Shown here one piece after another: positions 7,310-12,759 of a DNA stretch of 13,593 bases (its first letter is position 1; the number at the start of each line of letters is the position of its first letter). The stretch is from DAOTWA01 sp034435955 (GTDB lineage: Bacteria; Chloroflexota; Anaerolineae; Anaerolineales; Anaerolineaceae): assembly GCA_034435955.1 (NCBI GenBank), contig DAOTWA010000021.1, positions 1-13,593 on the forward strand, in the 5' to 3' direction. The position numbers and the translations under genes were made by a program. The notes below the pieces were generated by a model. That model was given only the letters and a program-made list of their open reading frames with translations. It was not told the origin of the DNA and made no database searches.

Positions 7310-7352
7310 ATTATATCCGCGCTGAATGACATTAAGATGAAACTTTGATGAA
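7310..7352 (-). promoter_or_regulatory. Regulator promoter with TTCATC-N5-TTCATC direct repeat
   Basis: On the minus strand TATAAT (7310-7315) lies 44 bp before the GTG of the regulator gene. The hexamer at -35 spacing is poor (ATCTTA). Immediately upstream, TTCATC occurs at 7341-7336 and 7352-7347, separated by 5 bp (11-bp step), the nearer copy ending 20 bp from the -10. A good -10, a poor -35 and a phased direct repeat overlapping it are the hallmark of an activator-dependent promoter of the OmpR/PhoB type. The repeats lie between the two divergent units and could serve both. Confidence 0.6.
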
Positions 7353-7407
7353 GATTAGTAAATAGGGGTAATTGGTCTTATTTAATCCGTACGTCATCTT
7401 GCCTGTT

Positions 7408-7413
7408 TATACT
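7408..7413 (+). promoter_or_regulatory. Candidate -10 (TATACT) for the flavin/haem operon
   Basis: TATACT at 7408-7413 would start RNA near 7420, exactly at the base of the long hairpin at 7419-7475. No acceptable -35 lies 16-18 bp upstream, so an activator would be needed; the TTCATC repeats are 56-72 bp upstream. Support is positional. Confidence 0.35.
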
Positions 7414-7418
7414 GATCA

Positions 7419-7491
7419 TCAGGCTGCTGCCGCCAAGCAATCAACGGGTATCCTTCAAACCAGGCAGCAGCCTGACCCCATCGAGGGGTCA
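7419..7491 (+). promoter_or_regulatory. Structured 5' leader with two consecutive hairpins
   Basis: The first hairpin has perfect 13-bp arms, 7419-7431 (TCAGGCTGCTGCC) and 7463-7475, around a 31-nt loop. The second has perfect 7-bp arms TGACCCC (7473-7479) and GGGGTCA (7485-7491) around ATCGA. They share TGA at 7473-7475, so the junction bases can pair in only one of them. Neither is followed by a T-run, so a terminator role is unlikely. The second hairpin ends 13 nt before the AGG that serves ATG 7514. A cis-regulatory or mRNA-stabilising leader is inferred; it matches no riboswitch class that I recognise. Confidence 0.5.
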
Positions 7492-7513
7492 TCTGGTTGC
7501 ATGAGGTATGAGT

Positions 7514-7885
7514 ATGAAACGTGTCACAGCCTTGATTGCCGCTGCGTTGATCACCACCCTGGTAGGCGCGGCCATGTTCGCGGTCGGCGCCAATGCGATG
7601 CTGAATAAGAACACCGTGCCGATCGCGAATTCCCCCACGGCTGCGGCGAATAGTTCTACCTCGGCCGGCGATCCACCCGGCAGCCAGATCCAACAACTCC
7701 AGAACCTGATCGCTCAGTATCAGCAGCGCGATCAGCAATATCAGGATCAAATCAACCAGCTTGAGCAGCAATTAAACCAGGAAAGTCAGAACCTCCAGCA
7801 ATATCAGAATTTGCTCATGGCCTTGCAGGAACGAGGCGTGATCCTGATCACCCGCGACGGCAGAGTCTTGATCCCAGATCAGTAA
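7514..7885 (+). CDS. Secreted or membrane-anchored Gln-rich coiled-coil protein, 123 aa
   Basis: I chose ATG 7514 over the in-frame ATG 7508 because the only purine-rich site (GAGG, 7503-7506) is 7 nt before 7514 and touches 7508. Residues 1-28 are a signal peptide or anchor (KRVTALIAAALITTLVGAAMFAVGANA). Residues 30-56 are Ser/Ala/Pro-rich. Residues 57-105 are a strongly Gln-rich coiled coil (QIQQLQNLIAQYQQRDQQYQ and on). The end, GVILITRDGRVLIPDQ (108-123), looks like a short beta-hairpin. No family is recognised. It is the first gene of the operon leading to the flavin transferase and the haem membrane protein (31 bp to the next gene), which suggests an extracytoplasmic accessory or scaffold for that module. 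The function is not known. Confidence 0.8.
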   Translation: MKRVTALIAAALITTLVGAAMFAVGANAMLNKNTVPIANSPTAAANSSTSAGDPPGSQIQQLQNLIAQYQQRDQQYQDQINQLEQQLNQESQNLQQYQNLLMALQERGVILITRDGRVLIPDQ

Positions 7886-7916
7886 GATCGGTATCGAAAA
7901 ACGGAGGCCTTCATCT

Positions 7917-8177
7917 ATGAAACCATTGAAATGGATCCTGCGTATCTGGATCGCCATAGCCAGTGTGATCGGCTTTCTGGGAGGGTGGGCGACGCTGGCC
8001 CACGCCGGCAAACCTGCGCCCGCCACTTCCAGCCAGCCATCCATTAACCTACCGGCGCAACTGCCGACTCTGGCGCCGCTGCCCAACTTCGACAACGGGC
8101 CCGTCCAGCTTCAACCGCCAGCCCAGAGTCAGCCTTTCCAGAGCTTCATGCCCAGCTTTCGCACCCGCGGATCCTGA
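7917..8177 (+). CDS. Small secreted Pro/Gln-rich protein, 86 aa
   Basis: ATG 7917 follows GGAGG at 7903-7907. Residues 1-30 are a signal peptide with two Trp in the hydrophobic core and a good cleavage site (LAHA-GK). The mature 56 residues are low-complexity, rich in Pro, Gln, Ser and Leu (LPAQLPTLAPLPNFDNG), without Cys or His, so they are unlikely to bind haem or metal directly. The stop at 8175-8177 is 3 bp before the ApbE-like gene, so the two are translated from one message. No family is recognised. Its place between the coiled-coil protein and ApbE suggests an envelope component of the same module. Confidence 0.75.
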   Translation: MKPLKWILRIWIAIASVIGFLGGWATLAHAGKPAPATSSQPSINLPAQLPTLAPLPNFDNGPVQLQPPAQSQPFQSFMPSFRTRGS

Positions 8178-8180
8178 GCC

Positions 8181-9104
8181 ATGCAGTACTACTCTTTCCG
8201 GGCGATGAACACCGAGGTGCTGATGGCTGCCGAAGGGCGCCATGAGCGTCTCGAGGTGGGCTTCCGCAAGACGCGCGAGTTCATCGAAGCTTGCGAGCGG
8301 CGCTTCACCCGCTTCTCTCCCGACAGTGAACTCTCCGCGTTGAACCGCCAGACCGGACGCTGGTTCCGCGCCTCGCCGGATCTGTTCGCCGTGGTCCATC
8401 TGGCTGCCGAGTTGAGCGAAAAGACGGACGGCCTGTTCGATCCATCGGTGCTGGCCAGCCTCGAGGCGGTCGGCTACGACCGCAGCATGGATGAGTTACG
8501 GGCGGAAGGCGCCGCCCCTGTTGCGACGGTGGATGTCGCCGTGAGGACGGGCGGATTCCGCGAAGTGCGCCTGGACCGGGAGAGCTACAGCATCTGGCTG
8601 CCGCCCGGCGCGCGCATCGATCTGGGCGGAATCGCCAAGGGGTGGATCGCAGAGCGCGCGGCCGGCATGCTCGCCACCTATGCGCCCGCCTGCGCCATCA
8701 ACGCGGGAGGCGACCTGTTCCTTTGCGGGCTTCCGACCGGGTTACCTCACTGGCAGGTTTCCCTGGAAGACCCGCGCGATCCGGAGCAGACGCTGGCGGC
8801 GCTGCGCGTTCCGCCAGGGGCTGTGGCCACCTCATCGGTGACCCGCCGGCGCTGGCTGCAAGGCGGGCAGGAGCGCCATCATCTGATCGATCCCCGCACC
8901 GGACAACCGGCGAAGAGCGAATGGCTGAGCGTCACCGTGATTGCATCCCACGCGGCAGAAGCCGAAGTTTACGCCAAAGCGCTGCTCATCGCCGGCCCGC
9001 AGGGAGCTTCCGACCTGGTCGGTCGGGTCAATGGACTGGCGTATATCGCCGTGGATCGGGAAGGCCGCCTGTGGGGATCCACGGTCAGTAAGGAGTACTT
9101 ATGA
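8181..9104 (+). CDS. apbE: ApbE-like FAD:protein FMN transferase
   Basis: 307 aa, close to the family's usual length without a lipoprotein leader. There is no signal peptide, so it should act in the cytoplasm or on substrates facing it. ApbE enzymes split FAD and attach FMN covalently to a Thr/Ser of partner electron-transfer proteins. Visible family motifs: FRAMNTEV near the N-terminus; RFTRFSPDSELSALN (41-55); KTDGLFDPSV (81-90); IDLGGIAKGWIAERA (146-160); CAINAGGDLFLCG (171-183); ATSSVTRR (216-223); HHLIDPRTGQPA (233-244). In the C-terminal helix, which normally carries an Asp and Thr metal site (DAxAT), this protein reads HAAEAEVYAKAL, with E261 at or near the Asp position and Lys at the Thr position. 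Activity is therefore likely but should not be assumed. It overlaps the next gene by 4 bp (ATGA). No FMN-binding-domain substrate is encoded in this window. Confidence 0.88.
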   Translation: MQYYSFRAMNTEVLMAAEGRHERLEVGFRKTREFIEACERRFTRFSPDSELSALNRQTGRWFRASPDLFAVVHLAAELSEKTDGLFDPSVLASLEAVGYDRSMDELRAEGAAPVATVDVAVRTGGFREVRLDRESYSIWLPPGARIDLGGIAKGWIAERAAGMLATYAPACAINAGGDLFLCGLPTGLPHWQVSLEDPRDPEQTLAALRVPPGAVATSSVTRRRWLQGGQERHHLIDPRTGQPAKSEWLSVTVIASHAAEAEVYAKALLIAGPQGASDLVGRVNGLAYIAVDREGRLWGSTVSKEYL

Positions 9105-9859
9105 TCGAAACCAAATCAGGGCGTAATAACCAGGGGTGGTGGATTTGGATTGTGATTGCCCTGATCGCCATCCCGGCTTTGCTCGCCGTCACCGCCGGCG
9201 TTTTAGCCGCCGCCTATACTCCGGCTGGCTCCACACTCCGGCAAAACCTCAGCTTCCTATTTGCGCTCAACACCGTCCAGACCATGTGGTATGTGACCCG
9301 TTCGGCCGGCCTAATCGCTTACCTGCTTTTGTGGCTGTCCACCGCCTGGGGGTTGGCCGTATCCAGCAAAATATTCGACCTGATCCTTCATCGCACTTTT
9401 ACCTATGATTTTCACCAGTTTATTTCCCTGCTGGCGGTTGGTTTCATCGTCTTGCATGTGGCCGTGCTGATGGCCGACCAGTACCTTCCCTTTTCTCTGG
9501 CGCAAATCTTGGTGCCCTTCCTTTCCACCTACCGGCCGTTGTGGGTGGGCATCGGCGTGGGCAGTTTTTATCTGGTGTTGCTGGTGACGATCACATTTTA
9601 CCTGCGCAAATGGATCGGCATGAAGACGTTCCGCGCCATCCACGTGCTTAGCCTGGTGGCGTACCTGGGCGCGACCGTGCATGGTTTTTACGCCGGCACC
9701 GATTCGCCCCTGGCGGCTACACAGTTGATGTACGCCGGCACGTTTCTCGTCATCGTCTTCCTGACCAGCTACTGGCTGATCCTGCGCCGGATGGAAAGTA
9801 AGCCGGCTGCGATGCAGGCATCATCCCCCCATCCGCGCCGGTCCGAAGGAGTTCGCTGA
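9101..9859 (+). CDS. Ferric-reductase-like haem b membrane protein
   Basis: 252 aa; the start overlaps the ApbE stop (ATGA), indicating translational coupling. About six membrane helices: 13-38, 64-85, 106-124, 147-168, 178-197 and 207-228. Haem-ligand histidines sit in the pattern of the ferric reductase transmembrane domain: H105 and H119 (13 residues between) in one helix and H181 and H194 (12 between) in another; H97 is additional. There is no FAD/NADPH-binding C-terminal domain, as in MsrQ-like and other stand-alone haem subunits, so electrons must come from a separate partner. The tail (230-252) is basic and low-complexity. With an ApbE beside it, a covalent-flavin partner elsewhere is likely. 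The role is inferred as transmembrane electron transfer; the acceptor (iron, a periplasmic reductase or another) is not determined. Confidence 0.85.
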   Translation: MIETKSGRNNQGWWIWIVIALIAIPALLAVTAGVLAAAYTPAGSTLRQNLSFLFALNTVQTMWYVTRSAGLIAYLLLWLSTAWGLAVSSKIFDLILHRTFTYDFHQFISLLAVGFIVLHVAVLMADQYLPFSLAQILVPFLSTYRPLWVGIGVGSFYLVLLVTITFYLRKWIGMKTFRAIHVLSLVAYLGATVHGFYAGTDSPLAATQLMYAGTFLVIVFLTSYWLILRRMESKPAAMQASSPHPRRSEGVR

Positions 9860-10000
9860 TGGGCGTTGCGGCCTGAGATCAAATCAGGCAGTCTCCCAGC
9901 GCATAGGGTGCAGTGTCCGACCGGCGAACGGATTGGAGGGCAGGTGCGCCTTCAATCACCCAGGATCAGGGCATCGGCAACACGGGGATAGGAGGTTAAG
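9860..10000. other. Non-coding stretch after the redox operon
   Basis: No ORF with a ribosome binding site is seen. It contains a small hairpin GCCTGA/TCAGGC (9871-9876, 9884-9889; 7-nt loop) 12 bp after the stop codon, and a distant GGGTG...CACCC pair. I see no known RNA motif. Confidence 0.4.
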
Positions 10001-10036
10001 GAAGGCGGGAGCAGTCGTCGCCCCCGCCTTTAATTT
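10001..10036 (+). terminator. Terminator of the flavin/haem operon
   Basis: AAGGCGGG (10002-10009) pairs with CCCGCCTT (10023-10030) around a 13-nt loop, followed by TAATTT. It is the last GC-rich hairpin with a T-containing tail before the next, oppositely oriented gene, 143 bp after the stop codon. Confidence 0.55.
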
Positions 10037-10044
10037 AAACACAC

Positions 10045-10073
10045 GAGCCCCTTGCGAGGCTCGCAAGGGGCTC
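10045..10073. terminator. Strong terminator of the SWIM gene, possibly bidirectional
   Basis: GAGCCCCTTGCG (10045-10056) and CGCAAGGGGCTC (10062-10073) form a perfect 12-bp stem with a 5-nt loop, 24 bp past the minus-strand stop. On the minus strand it is followed by GTGTGTTTAAATT; on the plus strand by TCCTTCTTCT. Either strand could terminate here. Confidence 0.75.
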
Positions 10074-10097
10074 TCCTTCTTCTAGCGTTAAATCTAT

Positions 10098-10343
10098 CTA
10101 TAGAGGCTGGGTTTCTGCCTGGAGCATCCCTTCCAGGACGATTTCCATAGCTATGGTGTGGCTGCAGCGCCCGCGAGTGCGGAAAAAATCACAGTCGCAA
10201 TCCCACTGTCCATGGTCGAAGGTGACGGTATGGAGGTTATTTTCCCCTTCTATGCTCACCCGGAAGCTTTCAAAGTGGATGCGTCTGCGCTCGCTGGCGT
10301 AACGCTTGGCCTTCTCGATCTTACCGATCATGCCATAGTCCAT
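10098..10343 (-). CDS. Small SWIM zinc-finger protein, 81 aa
   Basis: The start is ATG 10341-10343 with AAGGAG 8 nt upstream. The frame remains open to an ATG at 10463, but that start has its Shine-Dalgarno only 1 nt away and would read through an intrinsic terminator, so I prefer the short form. Residues 1-25 are a basic helix (IGKIEKAKRYASERRR); 26-48 form strands (FESFRVSIEGENNLHTVTFDHGQWDC). The SWIM signature CxC...CxH follows as C49-D-C51, then C60-S-H62 (DCDCDFFRTRGRCSHTIAMEI). SWIM domains bind zinc and usually mediate DNA or protein contact within larger proteins such as SWI2/SNF2 ATPases; here the domain stands alone. It is a single-gene unit with its own promoter, a leader terminator and a 3' terminator. 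Its specific role is not known. Confidence 0.82.
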   Translation of the reverse strand: MDYGMIGKIEKAKRYASERRRIHFESFRVSIEGENNLHTVTFDHGQWDCDCDFFRTRGRCSHTIAMEIVLEGMLQAETQPL

Positions 10344-10374
10344 GGTTTTCACTCCTTTCGAGCTCGAGGTCGGT

Positions 10375-10408
10375 ATAAAAAACGGCATGCGCTCAAATTC
10401 GCATGCCG
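10375..10408 (-). terminator. Intrinsic terminator inside the leader of the SWIM gene
   Basis: On the minus strand a perfect 9-bp stem CGGCATGCG / CGCATGCCG (10400-10408 and 10383-10391) with an 8-nt loop is followed at once by TTTTTTAT. This is a canonical Rho-independent terminator pointing at the SWIM gene. It lies 67 bp downstream of the predicted transcription start and 31 bp before the AAGGAGT of the gene. The nearest upstream minus-strand gene ends 211 bp before it, on the far side of a good promoter, so its natural input is the promoter at 10483-10511. Confidence 0.85.
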
Positions 10409-10477
10409 AAAAGAACTGGTTTGATAAGGTATTGGCTTCAGATCTCGCATAGAGGTCTGGCATTCTCCTTCTCTTGA
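10375..10477 (-). ncRNA. Candidate ~100-nt small RNA or attenuated leader
   Basis: It is bounded by the predicted start (~10476, 7 nt after the TATACT box) and the U-run of the terminator at 10375. An alternative is a conditional 5' leader of the SWIM gene: readthrough would yield a message with a ~130-nt leader. Within it, an in-frame ATG at 10463 sits 1 nt after GGAG, too close for efficient initiation, so a leader peptide is not convincing. No known sRNA family is recognised. Confidence 0.5.
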
Positions 10478-10482
10478 TAAAG

Positions 10483-10511
10483 AGTATAGCCCCTTTCTGG
10501 ACCAAAGTCAA
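10483..10511 (-). promoter_or_regulatory. Sigma-70-type promoter: TTGACT - 17 bp - TATACT
   Basis: On the minus strand TTGACT (10511-10506) and TATACT (10488-10483) are separated by exactly 17 bp, the best promoter match in the window. It drives towards the leader terminator and the SWIM gene. Confidence 0.75.
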
Positions 10512-10619
10512 CTGAATCAAGGAAGAGATCGGATTCTTTAAGCTTCGCCGGTCCGGCTCTCACGCCCACCCATCCTGACCGGCACATTCGCGGCAAAGGC
10601 GGAGAGATCATCACGGCTC

Positions 10620-11075
10620 TTAGCGCAGCCACTTCTCGAGCACCAGAGCATCTTCGCCGTCCAGATAATAGGCCGGCCAGATGCCGTTATGGTGGTATCC
10701 CTGCCGAAGGTAAAGAGCGATGGCTTCATCGTTGGAACGGCGCACGCTCAGCCTCACCCGCTCCACGGGCATTTGCGCCTCGCACGCGTGCAGCAGAGCG
10801 GTGCCAATGCCGCGCCGCCGATACTCAGGCAACACCCCCAGGGTGGTGATCCAGCCCACGCCTTCCTCGCGGCGCACATCCCCCGCAATAAATCCAACCA
10901 TGGTCGCATTGACCAACGCCTTGAGCCGCACCACGCCGGCGAAGGTCAACACCGCCACCAGGTCCCATAGGGGCCAGGCGTCTTTGGGGAAACAAATTTC
11001 CTCCAGTCGGCGCAGAGCGCCGAGGTCGCGCCAACCGGCCGGCTGGAGGGTGAATTCAGGTTCCTGAGCTTGCGT
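10620..11075 (-). CDS. RimI-like GNAT N-acetyltransferase, apparent ACG start
   Basis: 151 aa if read from ACG at 11075-11073, which has GGGAG (11087-11083) 7 nt upstream. From there the full GNAT fold is present: a first strand (EFTLQPAGWRDLGALRRLE, 6-24), EICFPKDAWP (26-35, as in RimI-type enzymes), VGFIAGDV, WITTLGVLPEYRRRGIGTALL (75-95) with the acetyl-CoA pyrophosphate loop RRRGIG, VRRSNDEAIALYLRQGYHHNG (111-131) and YYLDGEDALVLEKWL. The first usual start in frame, GTG at 10958, would remove the first strand and helix, leaving an incomplete 112-aa fold. In-frame codons back to the stop at 11130-11132 include no ATG, GTG or TTG. Either ACG is used or ATG has mutated to ACG. The enzyme probably acetylates an N-terminal amino group or a small amine; the substrate is unknown. 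It is third in the NfeD-SPFH operon, 25 bp after the SPFH stop. Confidence 0.75.
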   Translation of the reverse strand, partial: TQAQEPEFTLQPAGWRDLGALRRLEEICFPKDAWPLWDLVAVLTFAGVVRLKALVNATMVGFIAGDVRREEGVGWITTLGVLPEYRRRGIGTALLHACEAQMPVERVRLSVRRSNDEAIALYLRQGYHHNGIWPAYYLDGEDALVLEKWLR

Positions 11076-11100
11076 GGCGACGCTCCCGGATGGTAAGGGA

Positions 11101-11979
11101 TCAGGCGCCCTTCGAGTCGCCGCGCGCTTTCAGGAAATCGGTCAGCAGGCTGGTGAACTCCAACGGGAAGATGAACTTGGTCGCGGCACCGGCGCCCAGC
11201 TTGTTGAGTGTGTCGAAGTACTGCAAGGTCATGGTCTTGGTGTCGACCGACTGAGCCACCTGGTTGATCTTGTCGATGGCCAGCGAAAAGCCCTCCGCAC
11301 GCAGGATGGCGGCCTGCTTGTCGCCCTCGGCGCGCAGGATGGCAGCCTGCTTCTCGCCGTCGGCCACGTTGATGGCCGCCTCGCGTGTGCCCATCGATTC
11401 GGTCACCACCGCACGGCGGATGCGCTCGGCCGACATCTGCCGGTTCATCGCCTCCTGCACCTCGCGCGGTGGGATGATCTCGCGGATTTCGACGTTGGTC
11501 ACTTTGACGCCCCACCGTCCGGTCACCTCATCCAGGCGTGTGCGCAGGATGTTGTTGATGTGCTCGCGCTCGGTCAGCACGTCGTCCAGCAGGATGCCGC
11601 CGATCACTGCGCGCAGGGTGGTGGTGGCCATGCCCTGGGCGGCCATCTCGAAATTGCCCACCTGCAGGACGCTGTTGGTGGGATCCAGCACCTTATAGAA
11701 CCAGATGAAGTCGATGTTGATGGGAGCGTTATCTTTGGTGATGGCGGTTTGCTGGGGGATTTCGCGCACCTGCTCGCGCAGGTCCACGCGCACCGGCCGG
11801 TCGACGATCGGGATGAGGATGATCAGTCCCGGTCCGCGGTCGCCGATGCAGCGGCCCAGGCGGAAGACCACCAGGCGCTGGTACTCGGGCACGACTTTGA
11901 TCGCTGTGGCCAGGAAGAACAGGGCGGCCAAAACGACGATGCCAATCAGACAAATAGTGCTGGTTAGTGCGGTGGGCAT
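11101..11979 (-). CDS. SPFH/Band 7 membrane protein, slipin-like
   Basis: 292 aa from ATG 11977-11979, which has AAGGAGG 6 nt upstream; an in-frame TTG two codons earlier lies too close to that site. Residues ~5-27 are an N-terminal membrane anchor. The SPFH/Band 7 domain follows at ~28-185 (VVPEYQRLVVFRLGRCIGDRGPG, DLREQ, LREVI-type helix at TTLRAVIGGILLDDVLTERE, and the GVKVTNVEIREIIPP strand). Residues ~185-245 are a charged Ala/Glu coiled coil with a perfect 11-residue repeat (KQAAILRAEG twice), and 246-292 a hydrophobic C-terminal segment. Slipins form membrane-bound oligomeric rings that organise membrane domains. The gene for a short NfeD protein directly upstream is the usual partner. 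Order: NfeD, 75 bp, SPFH, 25 bp, GNAT. Confidence 0.92.
   Translation of the reverse strand: MPTALTSTICLIGIVVLAALFFLATAIKVVPEYQRLVVFRLGRCIGDRGPGLIILIPIVDRPVRVDLREQVREIPQQTAITKDNAPINIDFIWFYKVLDPTNSVLQVGNFEMAAQGMATTTLRAVIGGILLDDVLTEREHINNILRTRLDEVTGRWGVKVTNVEIREIIPPREVQEAMNRQMSAERIRRAVVTESMGTREAAINVADGEKQAAILRAEGDKQAAILRAEGFSLAIDKINQVAQSVDTKTMTLQYFDTLNKLGAGAATKFIFPLEFTSLLTDFLKARGDSKGA
11301..11366 (-). repeat. In-frame 33-bp tandem duplication in the SPFH coiled coil
   Basis: Two near-identical 33-bp copies starting at 11301 and 11334 encode the 11-residue unit (D/E)KQAAILRAEG twice. The copies differ at few bases, mostly synonymous. Eleven-residue repeats suit a hendecad coiled coil, so this is probably a functional length variant. 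Confidence 0.7.
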
Positions 11980-12054
11980 AGGCAACCTCCTTGGAATGGA
12001 TTAAAACCAGGTAGGGCAGGCAGACAGTCCGCTCACCCAGGACAGGATGACCCT

Positions 12055-12669
12055 CTACGGCGAAGAATGATGCCCATCGACAACCTGTTCGACCTCGAGT
12101 CGCAGGCCATCCTTGCGCAATACGCGCACACGCGCATCGGCCGGGATGGGGTGGGCGCTATAGGCGCTCCAGGTTTCTCCGGCCACGTACACCGTTCCTT
12201 CAGTAAAGACAGGCGTCTTGGCCACCCCCTCCATGCCGGTCAGGTCTTTCAGCAGGGTGGGTTTGCGGGCGCTGGCTTCGAGCGTCTTGGTGGCCGCCAC
12301 CCACAACAGAGCGGTGCTCATCCCGGTGACCACTATCGCCAGGAAGGGGTTGATCGCTGGGCGCCACCATACGTCTGAGCGGAACAGGTAAATCGAGCCG
12401 ATCGCCAGCGCCGCCAGTGACACGGCCAGATAAACCCAACGGCGGGAACGGCGCAGCGCGATGAAGAAGGGGAATACGCCCAAGATGAGAACGGCCAGCG
12501 CCCAGGGGTTGATCGGCAGATTGTAGATGGCGTAACCCGCCAAGACGATCATCAGCACAGCGCCCATCTCGAGCAGGCCGGTGCCTGGCGCCAGTAAAGC
12601 CAGCACCGCCAGTAGAAAGGCAGCTACTAAAAGGATGTATGCCACATTTGGATCGAGCAGCACATTCAT
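12055..12669 (-). CDS. Short NfeD-family membrane protein
   Basis: 204 aa; ATG 12667-12669 with GAGG 6 nt upstream. Membrane helices at about 9-27, 34-50, 56-71, 78-96 and 107-126 form the NfeD membrane region with the typical APGTGLLEMGAVLMIVLAGYAIYN stretch (27-50). Residues ~135-198 are the soluble OB-fold: LLKDLTGMEGVAKTP, then EGTVYVAGETWSAYS, and VRVLRKDGLRLEVEQ. The N-terminal ClpP-like protease domain of long NfeD1a proteins is absent, so this is the short form. Short NfeD proteins pair with SPFH proteins, with the OB-fold thought to contact the partner; here the slipin-like gene follows 75 bp downstream. It is the first gene of the operon. Confidence 0.9.
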   Translation of the reverse strand: MNVLLDPNVAYILLVAAFLLAVLALLAPGTGLLEMGAVLMIVLAGYAIYNLPINPWALAVLILGVFPFFIALRRSRRWVYLAVSLAALAIGSIYLFRSDVWWRPAINPFLAIVVTGMSTALLWVAATKTLEASARKPTLLKDLTGMEGVAKTPVFTEGTVYVAGETWSAYSAHPIPADARVRVLRKDGLRLEVEQVVDGHHSSP

Positions 12670-12677
12670 AGAAACCT

Positions 12678-12692
12678 CGCGTTCTTAACGCG
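12678..12692. promoter_or_regulatory. Small inverted repeat in the NfeD leader
   Basis: CGCGTT (12678-12683) and AACGCG (12687-12692) flank CTT, ending 9 bp before the NfeD start codon and touching its GAGG. It could hide the ribosome binding site in RNA or be a protein site. Six-bp arms are modest evidence. Confidence 0.3.
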
Positions 12693-12725
12693 ACCGGTTG
12701 CGCCTGGCCGCCCCAACTCGATTCG

Positions 12726-12731
12726 ATTATA
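12726..12731 (-). promoter_or_regulatory. Candidate -10 (TATAAT) for the NfeD-SPFH-GNAT operon
   Basis: A perfect TATAAT on the minus strand, 57 bp before the NfeD start. The -35 position (12749-12754, AGGCCG) is poor, and CTTAAAA lies between. The first array dyad begins 30 bp upstream of the -10. Confidence 0.45.
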
Positions 12732-12759
12732 CAACGAAACATTTTAAGCGGCCTGACAT

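Noticed and set aside
6364..7329. 321-codon plus-strand ORF opposite the response regulator and kinase
   Set aside because: It is an antisense shadow of two genes with complete family motifs; its product is His/Gln/Ala-rich with no domain.
9890..10000. Riboswitch-like GC-rich stretch with GGGTG...CACCC
   Set aside because: It does not match cobalamin, TPP, c-di-GMP or other class cores I know, and it lies downstream of an operon with no gene to control on the plus strand.
10098..10520. Longer 140-aa version of the SWIM protein
   Set aside because: The extra N-terminal part crosses a strong promoter and an intrinsic terminator and lacks a properly spaced ribosome binding site, whereas ATG 10343 has AAGGAG 8 nt upstream.
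11074..11967. 297-codon plus-strand ORF opposite the SPFH gene
   Set aside because: It mirrors the SPFH coding frame; the composition is dominated by His, Asp and Gln as expected for the complement of a GC-rich gene.
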